Shown here in pieces: positions 41,734-55,686 of a DNA stretch of 64,000 nucleotides (position 1 is its first letter; each line of letters opens with the position of its first letter). The position numbers and the translations under genes are program-made. Origin of the DNA: Paragordius varius (Eukaryota > Nematomorpha). Below the pieces are notes generated by a model. It had not been told where the DNA came from. It did no database searches and saw nothing but the letters and a program-made list of their open reading frames with translations. The stretch spans positions 3,906,001-3,970,000 of the forward strand of contig OZ176053.1 of the NCBI GenBank assembly GCA_964247055.1, in the 5' to 3' direction.

Positions 41734-42649
41734 ACAAGCATGATGATTTCAAACATTCATTTATTCAAATTTAAATTTCAAACTCATATTTAACAAAAGC
41801 TTTATGGAAGGTTGTATTACTGTCTTAATGGATTTTTAAATGATAGTTTTATACAATGATCATATATTAAATCAATTTTGTTATGGAACCAGCATTCTTT
41901 TTATAAAAAGGGCCTAACGGATGTATTTGAGCATAATAACCTCCATAGATTTTATTACCTCATCCTAGATATAATAAATATTTTGAACTAAAGCTAAATT
42001 TAATCTTTTAACGATACATTAAAAAATATGACTATTTTAATTATAAACTATGATACCAATGAGCTACTCCGATATCAATTTTACAATCATTATTTAAAAA
42101 ATAATTGTATATATAAAAGCAAAATTATGCCACTTTGGCCTTATGCCCCTGTTCTACTCATAAAATTGAAAATTCATGAATATTTACATTTTTCAAACCA
42201 CTTAAAAACCCGCAATCTATAAATATTGGTAAAATAAATAAATTAATATAAATAAATATATATATATTTGTCAATTAATTAAATTTATTAATTTTTATAG
42301 TTATTACCCCAAAAACAAAATAATAATTGATTATTCATTTACTTTTCTTCAGATGGTATTAAATCATAAAAAAAAGTAATGTAATTTATTGGTGTGGTTA
42401 TTATTATGTTAATGATTTAGTAAGTCCTACTAAAAATGCTTTAGAAACGTTTTGCTCTTTAAATTTGGCAAAAAAGGCGACCTTAAATTACAAAAGGATC
42501 GTCCTTTATATGCGTTAACATAACCAAAATTATCCGATACATTTTCCGGAGCATAAGCAATATACCATATTGATAAGGAAATCATAATATTCCATTACAT
42601 GATACAACCTTTTCGAGAGGTAATATTTGTTAATTATATCGAAATAAAA
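41734..42649. other. Intergenic, no gene seen
   Basis: AT-rich stretch upstream of SUMF1. It must contain the SUMF1 promoter. No supportable gene; the 64-codon frame at 42028 has no family features. Confidence 0.5.
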
Positions 42650-43230
42650 CCTTGTCTATGGCGTCCTTTTAGGTTCAGTTGCAATATCCCTTTTAACCCA
42701 TCGCGTTAGGGCGCCCTCTTAGCTTTGACAATATATTACCAATGTAGTTACCATCTCTTCTTTCTACATGTCCAAACTACTTAAGACGATTCAACATAAT
42801 CTTTTATGTTATCGGTTTGATTTCTGTTACACCTCTAATGTACAAATTTATAACCTTTTGTTTCCAAGCACCGGTCAACAATCTAGGTATACGCATTTCA
42901 GTAATTTCAAAATGCATTTCTTGTTTTCTTAAGTGCCCATATCAGTGAGTTATACATCATTATTGGCTGTACAGCACTTTAAATCTTACCCTTAACTTTT
43001 AGATCAATATTTTTATCGTACAAAACATTTAATATCTTTTTATAATTTGCAGAACTATTTCGAATTCTTATTATATCATGCGTTAAAAAACCATCTCCTG
43101 CTGAAATAAGTCATAAATCTTTGCATTCCTCCTGACCCTATAGTCAACCATCTTCCAATTAATTTTCGTATTCCATCAAGTAATTTATATTTAAGAACTT
43201 GTGCAGAAAAAAATGGTTTTTAACAAATTG
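42650..43230 (-). mobile_element. Degenerate LINE (non-LTR retrotransposon) 3' fragment
   Basis: Minus-strand translation shows the C-terminal part of a LINE reverse-transcriptase ORF in broken frames: VLYDKNIDLKVKGKI, QPIMMYNSLIWALKKT, TEMRI, LYIRGVTEIKPIT, NRLK then FGHVERRDGNYIG, and RGRP. This is the LKLKGK/ALKK/RWFGHVxRRD signature widespread in animal LINEs. There are multiple stops and frameshifts, and the 5' half is absent. It lies between SUMF1 and the ETNPPL-like gene. The clade cannot be fixed from this fragment. Confidence 0.75.
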
Positions 43231-43624
43231 CTTATTCGATTTTAGTGCTAGGTCAAAAACCATAGTTAATTTTCTAGAATAATATATAAAGGGAACTAAA
43301 TTATATCTCCAGTGTACAACCCCACAAACTTTTAGTAATTTAGGTTTATTTAATAATATATCCTAATGGTTAAACGAATACAAGACGTAAAAAATGATAC
43401 ACATATAAGATAAAACACAATAATTAGTACTGATTTTTTTTATTTCATGAGAGATAAATAAAATTTGCATAACAAACATTATTATTTGGTTAAAATATTA
43501 ATAGTCAGTAATAATTTATTCGTATAAAAATATTCAGTTGATTCAATTAAATAATTCCAAAAAGTAAAATTTACACGCAATTTTGATTGATTAATGTATA
43601 AATAATAATAATAATCTTTAATGA

Positions 43625-46790
<3,166 letters not shown>

Positions 46791-46800
46791 ATCAAGGTGT

Positions 46801-46937
46801 ATCAAGAAAAGGGTGTAGCAGACCCACGTCGCCACTGTCCACAAAAGACGTCCCTTGCTGCCCTTCCAAACACCAGTCAATGGTGGTTCAGTGACAGCCG
46901 TCTAGTTGCGTCGGGGGTCGGGTTGACTTCTAGGGAT
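46801..46937. other. GC-rich island in the ETNPPL/centrin divergent promoter
   Basis: About 135 bp that is clearly GC-richer than its surroundings, between the divergent start codons at 46790 and 47031. It contains a CACCA/TGGTG hairpin near 46870 and GTTGCGTCGGGGGTCGGGTT. I see no tRNA or 5S rRNA pattern. It may be a transposon scrap, a small RNA gene or a promoter element. Confidence 0.45.
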
Positions 46938-47030
46938 ATAATGATAAGTTTTTAAATAATTTTAAAATGTTAAAAAATCGCAGGGTTACCACGCTTTAAA
47001 CACATGTTATAATGCGTTAATTATATTCTT

Positions 47031-47591
47031 ATGTTACCAGAAGAAATCGAATCCGTAACTTCAGTCCTGAAAAAATATGATGCGCATAATAAAAATGTTA
47101 AGAATAAAGATTTGAAGGTATTTTTCAGATTTAATTTTAGTTTATATTAAGATCACTTGGTTTCGAACCTAAATCAGATGAAATCAAAAAAATAATATTG
47201 GAATATGACTCTGATAAAAAAGGTATAAAATAATATCATATAGGCTTTATTTTATATTCCGAATTTATGAAATTCATAAGCAAGAAATTTTCAGAGAAAG
47301 ACACAAAAAATGAGGTCTTTAATGCTTTTTCCCTTTTTGACACTTCTAATAAAGGATACATTAATTTGGATGACTTGAAACGCATTGCTAAGGAGATAAA
47401 TGAGGATGTTAGTGCAGAAGAACTACAAGTATTATTTTCTAAGAATAAATTTTTAAATAATTACGATTAATGTTATTATATACATTTTGTTTAAAATTCA
47501 GCAAATGATTGAGGAAGCTGATAAAAATAATGATCAAAAAGTGGATACCGAAGAATTTGAACGAATCATGCAAAAAACCGGTCTATATTGA
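47031..47591 (+). CDS. CETN: Centrin (EF-hand, centriole/basal body)
   Basis: Centrins are small calcium-binding proteins of centrioles and basal bodies. Four exons: 47031-47117, 47141-47222, 47244-47428, 47502-47591. They join in phase to 147 residues. Family motifs: ILRSLGFEPKSDEIKKIILE, FMKFISKKFSEKDTKNE, FSLFDTSNKGYINLDDLKRI, EEADKNNDQKVDTEEFERIM and the KKTGLY-like end (QKTGLY). There are four EF-hand positions. The first loop (DAHNKNVKNKDL) is degenerate. The second and third keep most ligands. The fourth (DKNNDQKVDTEE) has Gln for the usual Gly. The N-terminal tail is much shorter than in human centrins. A stop codon lies in frame upstream of the ATG. Introns are 23, 21 and 73 nt. It is divergent from the ETNPPL-like gene, 240 bp away. 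Confidence 0.93.
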
Positions 47592-47981
47592 TTTAATTAT
47601 AATAAATTATTTATATCAATATATATTCTTAAATACTGATTATGAAATCTAATGTTATGGACAGTTGCTTAGTGAAATAACAATTTTAATAAACGGTTTT
47701 GATTTAGTCATAAGAAGTCAATTTTCTTTAAACGAATATTGATGTAATTACCTACTTAATACAAAAATCTTCAATTATATTCCGTTTGTGAATGCGCCTT
47801 TGGTTGAGATTTTTTTAATATAGATCTTGTATCCAGTCCCTGTCTATTCCTAAAAGTTGTAAATTATCTCATTAAATCTTTCTGTTGGAGAATTTTTTCA
47901 AGACACCTGGAAACCCAATAAAATATTGGCAAATTGCAGTCACGAATGCCGGATAATCAAACCACTTTTTTCCAGTTAAAC

Positions 47982-48193
47982 CAGTGATATTCATTAAAAA
48001 AAATTTTGAAGGGAAAAAAATATTTTTCTTGTCTCAAGGGCTGTCTATACCATATAATATCCATAAATATTTTTATAGCTGTTTGACAAATTTTCAGATA
48101 TTTATTTATACACAAAATAAGTATATCAAAAAATTTAATTTTATGTTTAGGCCTATAAAAAAGCACCTTTAGGGTCGCGGTTTGGTACCACTG
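47982..48193 (-). mobile_element. hAT-type MITE, copy 3
   Basis: 212-bp element, CAGTGATATTCATT ... GGTCGCGGTTTGGTACCACTG. Flanking 8-mers are AGTTAAAC and AATTAAAC, a target duplication with one mismatch. It matches the copies at 30318 and 35735 along its whole length, including GTTTGACAAATTTT in the centre. It lies downstream of centrin. Confidence 0.9.
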
Positions 48194-48201
48194 AATTAAA
48201 C

Positions 48202-48837
48202 ACTATGTTAAGCCCTATCCATAAAAATAGAATCAAAAAATTCAAGTCCGATGTATTTTGGGTACAATTAAAAGCAATCGTTATTCGAAAAAGCTTTTAA
48301 CTTGATATTTCTAAGATCATATGAATAGTTTTAAACCTAATCACAGTGATACGTGATAGCTAATGTTTTACCACAAAATATCATGTAGAAAACAACTTCT
48401 AACGGCTCACTTTTTCATAATTTAGGAAGTTTTAATACCATAAAATGAAAATTAAAACTTAGGGCATCCTTATCCTTTTTAGAAATACTTTATATATTTA
48501 CAATAATTAATTTATAAAATATTACCGCTTTAATAAAAAATATTACCAAAAAATGCTCTTTAAAAGCTTAAAATATTTAAAGGTATTGTATGAGTTGAGT
48601 TCATACCCATAATGATGGTGTATTTAAACACGCAAAAATGCAATGTCACATCTAATCTTTGTCTTTTTAGGGGCTCTCAATAAAGCGTCCTCAATTAATA
48701 CGATTTTATGTTCGGAAATGTACGTAATATATAACAGTTAATACTTTGTTTAAGGTAAAATGCGATAATTTTTGTAGTATTTAACCGTTACTATTTGAAT
48801 TTTCGTTATACTTATATATCAATTATCAAATAATCTA
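48202..48837. other. Gene-free stretch
   Basis: No coding or recognisable repeat signal between the hAT MITE and the Helitron-like unit. Confidence 0.45.
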
Positions 48838-49963
48838 TCTATATATATTTATAAAAATGGAAAATGCTGGCTTTGTGATCTGTTACCGGAAAACCGGTAG
48901 ACCCCTTCAAATCCAAATGTCGAAAAAATATAATCGTTAATGAATGCCCCGACAATAGCTTCGCCCTTTTTTTGAAATAGGCCCCCAGTTCGGGCCCACC
49001 CCGTGTGAAAAATGGTTTTTTTAAAACAGAAGTCCACAATCGTGTCTTTGAGACAATTTTCCGGAAAAAGTGTTGGACCATTCAATTTCAAATATAATTT
49101 TTGTTTACTTATTTTCGATTGCGCCGAACATAGTCGGCTCGCTTTTTTAATTTAGGCCCTCTTTTGCCCGCTCCCCCCGTAAAATGCCATTTTTTTCAAA
49201 AAACAAAGTCCACAAAAATAATTTTTTCAATCTATTTTTCGCCCAAGGTATAAGACCGTAAAAATTCAATAAGGATTCTACGTATTCCCTGTGAAAAGGC
49301 AAAAATTTTAGTCAAGCATTTCTTTGATGATAGCTGCTGAGTAATAGCTACCCGCGAAAAACTGACCCGTCATATCGAAATCGCGTGCTTTTGGGGCTAA
49401 ATTTCAGAAAACCTATCAGGCCATATGAGTTCAATAGCTGCTTAAAGTATTACCCGTAAAGAGTCAAAAATTTTAGTCGAGCGGATTTTTAAATTAGCCG
49501 TTAAATAGGCCCTTTACACCCTAAAAAATGCGCTATCATTGAACTATTATTTAGTTTTTAAGACATTCTTCCATAAACTATTAGGAATGAACGATGATTC
49601 CAGGTGTAAAGGCAATTTTTTTATCTAATTACATTTTTATATTGGCCTCTGGGTAGGGGGCTATCCCTACAACTGCGCCATCATATCGATACAGCATGCC
49701 TCTGGAGCCAAATTTCAGAATATGAGACTATGTCAATCATTTTAAAACTTCGTGCCGCATAACAAAGTTGCTTATAAAATCAAAAATATATTATGCTCAT
49801 TAATTGTCTCTCTCAATATTCAAACGAGACATTCAAATGATCAATCAAACTTTATTAATTTTAAACATAAAATCGTATTAGTTTATTGTTTTATTATTTA
49901 TTTATCTTTAATATGTATAGGATATCAAAAAATATATGGATAATAAAACATTATTTATAGTCA
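48838..49963 (+). mobile_element. Helitron-like element, unit 1 (3' end not seen)
   Basis: Begins A|TCTATATATATTTATAAAAATGGAA, the same 5' text as unit 2, and shares its interior: GGGCCCACCCCGTGTGAAAA, GTGTTGGACCATT, CATAGTCGGCTCGC and CCCCCCGTAAAATGCCATTT. It contains about 110 bp absent from unit 2 (48890-48985). Similarity to unit 2 stops at about 49260. 49261-49963 is unmatched and may be the rest of unit 1. No Rep/helicase coding was found, so it is non-autonomous at most. Confidence 0.5.
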
Positions 49964-50444
49964 TCTATATATTTATAAAAATGAAAAATGCTAGCTTTGT
50001 GATCTGTTTCCGTCGGGCCCACCCCGTGTAAAAACAGGTTTTTTTTGAAAACAGAAGTCCACAAAAATCGTGTATTTGAGACAATTTTCCGGAGAGCGTG
50101 TTGGACCATTATATGATTTTTTTTACTTATATACGATTGCGCCAAACATAGTCGGCTCGCTTTTTTATTTTAGGACCTCTTTTTACCCGGTCCCCCCGTA
50201 AAATGCCATTTTTTTCAAAAGAATTTAGTCCACAAAAATAATTTTTTGAATCTAATTTTCGCCCAAGTAAACAATATATTAGTATGAAGGCCCCGTTTTG
50301 AAATTCCTATGAGATCATAGCTATTAAATAATGTTCCGGAATAAACCACAGATGTGGATCCTTTTATTGTCCCTTTTTTCAAATAGCCCCCCAGAAGTCC
50401 GAAGGTCTTCCTCGGGCTGCGTAGCAGCATGAGATTTACGCTAG
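49964..50444 (+). mobile_element. Helitron-like non-autonomous element, unit 2
   Basis: The 5' end is A|TCTATATATTTATAAAAATG. The 3' end carries a short hairpin (GCTGCGTAGCAGC), then GATTTACG and CTAG|T. A TC start, a hairpin 10-15 nt before a CTRR end, insertion between A and T, and no terminal inverted repeats or target duplication are the defining features of Helitrons. 481 bp, no coding capacity. The assignment rests on the ends, since no Rep gene is present. Confidence 0.55.
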
Positions 50445-50997
50445 TAATTATTATATATTGTACATTTACATTAATTTATCTGCGCAGCGTTTAATATGAT
50501 AAAAATGGGTAAACATATTTCTCTCAATATTTATAAAATCAGAAAAAGTTTTAAGTTAGGTCATGTGTTTTATAAAAATTTATTTCAATTAATACATATT
50601 ATCCAATTAATGGTAATTTTTTGTTGGAATTGTTCCATTTTCTTTATCAATATCCTAATTTTTCGATAGAACGTGGCCGCAAAAACATAAATATATAAAC
50701 CAACAAAATATATTATATGGTACTGTAAATCCATGAAATACTTGACTATTCATATGGACATTTCAAATAGTATTTTATTGAATGATATAAAAAAAATTTG
50801 TATCGGTAGGTTTTAAATTTAAAAATGCTCGTGGGTTCGGTTCTAATCCTTGATCTAATTGGAAAAATTAATTGCTGTCAAAAAATAGATAACTTATATA
50901 TTTTAATGTTTAATGGGTGTTTGTAGACTTTGGAACGTTAAATTAGGACATATATAAAAATATTTTAGAATTCTTATACTAAAATGTAAATAAAATT
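50445..50997. other. Intergenic, likely promoter of the BTB-BACK gene
   Basis: No gene or repeat recognised; AT-rich. Confidence 0.45.
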
Positions 50998-51873
50998 ATG
51001 TATCATATAAATTATATTAATAATCCCTACATACATGGTAAATTAGTGTTGCAATATGCGAAAAACGATTTTCAAACAGCTAAAAAAGTTACAAACCTAT
51101 CTCTCAGAGTTGAGGGAGCAGAATGGTTTGTTCATTGGATAATTGTTTCGTACGCTTCTGGTTACATGAAAAAAATTCTAAACTCCTCCTCAAATAATAA
51201 GGATTGTCTCAAAAAACATGAAACGCTTGAAGATATATATGTCTTACATTTGGATACAATATTTGAAAAGGGGGCTAAATTCGAAAAAGATATATGGTTT
51301 TCAATCATACATTACATGTACACTGATTATATTGATCTAAGACAAGAAAATATAATGGATTTATACCAACTATCAAATTTATTAGAAATGGAGAATTTAC
51401 CCGACTTAATTTTAAGTCATTTCCCAACCTTTATAAATACCGATAATGCGATCGAATATTTGAGCTATAATATTGAAAAAATTGACTCCTTAGCCTTAGA
51501 AGTGATTTCCAAAAACTTATGGGTAGCTCTTGCAAATGACCATTTTAATACATGTCCGTTTGAGTGTGTTGAAAAAATTATTTCATTTTCCCCAAGTCTT
51601 TGCAGCGATTTAGACAAACTTGAAATAATTGTACGATGGTTAGAAAATAATAATTCTAATTCTAATTCCACAAAATTGGCTAATGACCGATTGGAAAAAT
51701 TGTTTTCATACGTAAGGTTTCATCGAATGGATAAAGAAGAATTATATTATGCATATACTATGGCTCAACAATATTTTGAGGCAAATGAAAACATATATTA
51801 TGCATTTTTAAAGGGTGCATGGTATGTTAATTGCAAACTTTTTGACATAGAGGATGTGCCACTTATGAGCTAA
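50998..51873 (+). CDS. Intronless BTB-BACK protein
   Basis: 291 residues in a single exon. BTB-BACK proteins commonly serve as substrate adaptors of cullin-3 ubiquitin ligases. The N-terminal half reads as a BTB domain: FVHWIIVSYASGYMKKIL, in place of the usual HRxVLAxxSxYFxxM, then FSIIHYMYTDYIDL (cf. LLxYxYTxxxxL) and VMDLYQLSNLLEM-like text (NIMDLYQLSNLLEMENL). A BACK-like region follows (FECVEKIISFSPSLCSDLDK, IIVRWLE, VRFHRMDKEELYYAY). There are no kelch repeats: the protein stops after BACK, whereas KLHL proteins usually run to about 600 residues. The domain matches are diverged. The lack of introns contrasts with all neighbouring recognised genes and may indicate a retrocopy. The ATG at 50998 is the first in frame. 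Confidence 0.75.
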   Translation: MYHINYINNPYIHGKLVLQYAKNDFQTAKKVTNLSLRVEGAEWFVHWIIVSYASGYMKKILNSSSNNKDCLKKHETLEDIYVLHLDTIFEKGAKFEKDIWFSIIHYMYTDYIDLRQENIMDLYQLSNLLEMENLPDLILSHFPTFINTDNAIEYLSYNIEKIDSLALEVISKNLWVALANDHFNTCPFECVEKIISFSPSLCSDLDKLEIIVRWLENNNSNSNSTKLANDRLEKLFSYVRFHRMDKEELYYAYTMAQQYFEANENIYYAFLKGAWYVNCKLFDIEDVPLMS

Positions 51874-51964
51874 TTTTGATGGCATAATGAACATATATTT
51901 ATATTTTCATAAATAAATAATAGAAAAAATAAAAAATGTAAAGTTTGAATATATTTCATAGATA

Positions 51965-52345
51965 CAGTGGCATACCGAGCATTTGCGGCGCCCGGGGCAT
52001 AAAACTTTTATGGCGCATCTCCCCCCCTTTTTTGAAAGCCAATAAAACAATTTAGTAAAAAAATACAAAATTGTAACCTAAACACCATAGATAAGACAGC
52101 ACAGTCATATAAATTTTAAATCTATTAAATATATATATTTATATGATACTAAATTTATTCAATGGTACTAATTAGGTGAATAATAGAGTATATATTATAG
52201 GGATTATTACCTAAATTGCTAAAAAATCTAATTTGAAAGTTCTTATTATTTTTGCATAATTAAAATTTAATTTAAAAAATCATTTAGGCGCCCCTAAATA
52301 ACGGCGCCCGGGGCATGATGCACCGCCCCCATCGTTACGCCCCTG
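51965..52345 (+). mobile_element. hAT-type MITE of a second family
   Basis: 381 bp, starting CAGTGGCATACCGAGC and ending CGTTACGCCCCTG. The ends are inverted repeats that include GGCGCCCGGGGCAT text on both sides. Perfect 8-bp target duplication CATAGATA at 51957-51964 and 52346-52353. GC-rich ends and an AT-rich middle; no coding capacity. The perfect duplication implies recent insertion. Confidence 0.9.
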
Positions 52346-52555
52346 CATAGATAAATAAAAAACAAACCTATTATATGGCGGGTTTCATATTTAAACGAAA
52401 TCTGGTCAAAAATAAGCAAAATTTCCCTATACATTGATTGATCTTAAAATTTTTAAAATCCCACATGTATGCAATGATTGTTGACTGTGACAAAAATGAT
52501 TTAAGTGTTTATTAATGCTTTAATTTGATTTATTCACATTTAACCATGATTTTTA

Positions 52556-52849
52556 ATGGAGCCAAATAGTTGGGATTATCAATTTTGGGCCGAAAAGACA
52601 AAGGGTCAAATTGTACGGGCTTTGGCTCAACAATATTTTATTGAGGATTTAAATCGCCAATATAATAATACCCGAACGGCCCCCCGAGATAAGATAGAAT
52701 ACAGAGAATGGGTCATAAAAAAGATACGAGAAATTGAAAGAGGTCAAAAACGAATATACAGATATTTGAATGAACATAGCTCAAAACTTGAGAATATAGA
52801 ACAAAGTAAGCATTTATCACAATTAACAGAATATTCAGTCTACGCATGA
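52556..52849 (+). CDS. Small orphan protein, 97 residues
   Basis: A single open frame from ATG to TGA. It starts MEPNSWDYQFWAEKTKG, is rich in Arg/Lys/Glu and Tyr/Trp, and has a probable helical middle (EYREWVIKKIREIERGQKRI). Composition is far from random AT-rich translation, which supports a real gene. I do not recognise a family; there is no signal peptide or membrane segment. It follows the BTB-BACK gene on the same strand after a MITE. It could also be one exon of a larger gene. Confidence 0.5.
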   Translation: MEPNSWDYQFWAEKTKGQIVRALAQQYFIEDLNRQYNNTRTAPRDKIEYREWVIKKIREIERGQKRIYRYLNEHSSKLENIEQSKHLSQLTEYSVYA

Positions 52850-53200
52850 CTGACTAGCTAGCCTTGTTTAATAAAAAAATTTAATTATTGCGAAAAATTG
52901 GCTAAAACAACCGTTTAAAACCCTACTGCTGTAAGTCGAATGTTAAGGATAATTAAGTATTAATTAACCAAATTATTATATTAAGTAGTCGCTTTAAAAA
53001 ATAATAATCAAAAAATAGATGCCAAAGAATATATTTATAAGCATTCAAATTATGACCCCTTTTATAAAGTAAGGAGAAGATTATAAATTTACTCAATAAT
53101 TAAGTCAATATATTTTTAGGGGATAGCCATATTTAATAACTTCTTTTGGTTATCGCTAATAGCTATAATCTGCTTAAACATTAAAACATAAATAGCTATT
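52850..53200. other. Gene-free stretch
   Basis: No gene or recognised repeat before the palindromic MITE at 53201. Confidence 0.45.
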
Positions 53201-53512
53201 ATAAATTATTGACCCTTGAATAAATCAAATTTACCCTAGAACAATTCACCCTTGAACAATTCAAATTCACCCTAAAAAATAAATTATAGTATTTCGGGCT
53301 AGAACTCATCATTAATTATAAATATATTCTTATGGCATAGTTTATTATTTTTTTAGTATTATATTAATTTAAAACGTAATTTCATTCATTAAAAATATAA
53401 AAAATATAGGTAATTTTTATCTTAAAAAACATATAATTTGATTAGGGTGAATTTAAATTGATCGAGGGTGAATTTAAATTGTCCAAGGGTGAATTTGAAC
53501 TGTAATGGTGTA
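53201..53512. mobile_element. Palindromic MITE (AAATTCACCCT family), copy C
   Basis: Left-end repeats CCCTAGAACAATTCACCC and TTGAACAATTCAAATTCACC; right-end inverse repeats GGGTGAATTTAAATTG and GGGTGAATTTGAACTGTAAT. The core is TTATGGCATAGTTTATTATT. Same family and same core orientation as copies A, B and E. Confidence 0.8.
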
Positions 53513-53968
53513 TTACAAAAACCTTAGGATCTAGTTATATGATGGCCGTTAATTTTCATATTGAAGACACAGAATATAGAGCTGCATTTTAAAATTTGCC
53601 GTTTGATTTAGGCCTATTTTAGTAAAATGGCACAAATTTATTAAAATGGAATAATGGCGGAAAGATAAAGGTTTTTGACCATTCTTAACTCCGATTATTT
53701 CAGTTCCAATCAAATTTTCACCCAATATACAATAAATTTTCTTTAATGGTTCCTAATTGTTTTTTCATGTAAGGTGAAATTTTATTTAAAATCGGTGAAT
53801 TCGAATGAAATATGGTAATTATTTATCCAAGCCATATTGCTAAAAGTTCGAAATATGTTTCCATATAGCATGGATAGTATCGCTTATCACACCTCTGACT
53901 GCAGCTCTCTCTCTGTTTAAAAAACGATGTATAAAGTAAAAAATAATGGCCACATAATTTAAATTGAT

Positions 53969-53996
53969 GCATATATATATATATATATATATACAT
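53969..53996. repeat. (AT)n microsatellite
   Basis: A short TA run ending just before the orphan open frame at 54005. Confidence 0.85.
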
Positions 53997-54004
53997 ATGT
54001 ATGT

Positions 54005-54309
54005 ATGTCTTTGAAATCAATAACTTTTGCATTGAATACAGTTGTTCAACGAATAGAAGAGTACGCTAAATGTGAACGGAAGCCTCCGGTAAAAGCTTTG
54101 GATTATATTGAAAAAATCCAAATTACAGGTCCAATCTTGGATGCAAATCAATTGAAACGTAGTAAGGAAACGTGTGAAATAACAAAAACTTGGAATCTTA
54201 ACAAAGAAAAAAGAAGTGCTTCTAAAATCGCACCACAAGTTACACAACCTACACAGCCATGTTGGGACGATGTTATGAAGGAAATGGCTGAAAAGCAACT
54301 GAAGAAGGT
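54005..54309 (+). CDS. Orphan exon or small gene
   Basis: An open frame with protein-like composition. It starts MSLKSITFALNTVVQRIEEY, contains KALDYIEKIQITGPILDANQ and ends CWDDVMKEMAEKQLKK at a plausible GTATTT donor. Without splicing the frame would run on to 54388 with lower-quality residues. The last 16 residues faintly resemble an actin-binding WH2 motif (a helix then LKKV), too weak to name. The ATG sits in a GTATGTATGT run next to a microsatellite, so the true exon start may differ. No further exon of this gene could be placed before GTF2H1. Confidence 0.4.
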
Positions 54310-55469
54310 ATTTATTATATATAAATGCATACACATCGTAAATATCTCGACGGTACCTCAGCCAAAAATTCTTTCCAAATTTTTATAAGGTATAAATGAT
54401 AAAATATGTAAATTGACCATTTTTAATGATAGGATTAAGGCTTTTAAAACCGGTGTTTAAATTGTAATTAGAATAGACCTTGTTCCTTTTTAGTATTTTC
54501 AAAACTTTAGAAGGAATGTAAAGTTTTAGGCACCGGTTAAAACAATCCAATCCAAGGGATCAGTCTATTTAGAAGACATAAATTTAAACTTAAAAATTGG
54601 TTTATTTCGGGTTTTTCAGAAGTTAAAAATATAGAATCAAATTTCATATGATTCATACTTGTCCATTGTAAGAAATTTTAGTATGATCTGAACTCACAAA
54701 TTATTTTTGTCTATATTAACCAAATAATTTTTTTAATTAAAAGTTATAGCAGTGGTCTTTTAAAATTTGTGTATTGGTTGTAATAAGAAAAAAAATTAAT
54801 AAATTAAAAAATGAGAGAATACTTGTGTAAGATTCGGTAAAATTTGTATTTCAATTCCGTCGAAAACATATAAAGGCTACCAGTTTTGGAGTCTTTAAAG
54901 TGTGGAACAGGCACAATTATTATTGGTTTGGGACCCAAATCTAAATGGTTCTGGAAAATTTGAAAAGGAAACCGTGGTTATTTATGAGAATAGAATCAGA
55001 ACCAGATTTACCGGTATTCAAGATCAATTTTATTCCTGAATCCGATACCAGATCGAAGCCCCCAAATTATATACTTATAACGTAATTAATGCAGGCATAT
55101 GTAAACATTCTTCTATCAAAATCAAACGTTATATTTTAAACAGATTTTTCTAACACATCCAAAGATGATATTGCATAAGCCATGATCCTTGTTATATGTG
55201 GCACATTTTTAAAACTAATTGTTTAATTATTCTTTTGTCAATTTTCAAACTTAAGATAACGCCCAAAATTAGAATTTACTTTTCGCCCCAGTCAAATTAA
55301 ATTCTAAAAAAATTCGCATTATACATAAACCATAAAAATATATAAATATTTATGCAATAATCTTTAATAATGTATTATTAGTTTATTTAATCAATTGCAT
55401 ATATATATATTTATAAAATGATATCACAGATGAATGAGGCAATGGATAAATAATTTGATGGACTTATCA
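54310..55469. other. Gene-free stretch
   Basis: No coding exon could be supported between the orphan exon and the GTF2H1 stop codon. Confidence 0.45.
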
Positions 55470-55640
55470 CTAATTATTTAATTGCATGGCAGCTTTGCGT
55501 TTAATCCAACCATGATATTTCTCAAGAGCTGATTTTACCATCAATGTCATGTGATCCAATATCTTTATTAATTAATTATAAATTTTATTATATTTTACAA
55601 ATATATATTTTTCAAACATCTGCGTATAAAACAAAAGTTT

Positions 55641-55686
<46 letters not shown>

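Noticed and set aside
46801-46937. tRNA or 5S rRNA gene in the GC-rich island
   Set aside because: No cloverleaf, A/B box pair or 5S pattern could be found.
48839-50430. Open frames of 60-80 codons in the Helitron-like region
   Set aside because: Overlapping frames on the minus strand shift between repeat copies and show no Rep or helicase motif.
55470-55562. Minus-strand [10 protein letters not shown] considered as a glycolipid transfer protein fragment
   Set aside because: It resembles that family's YHGWI motif, but it joins in phase to GTF2H1 exon 10 and fits the p62 C-terminus.
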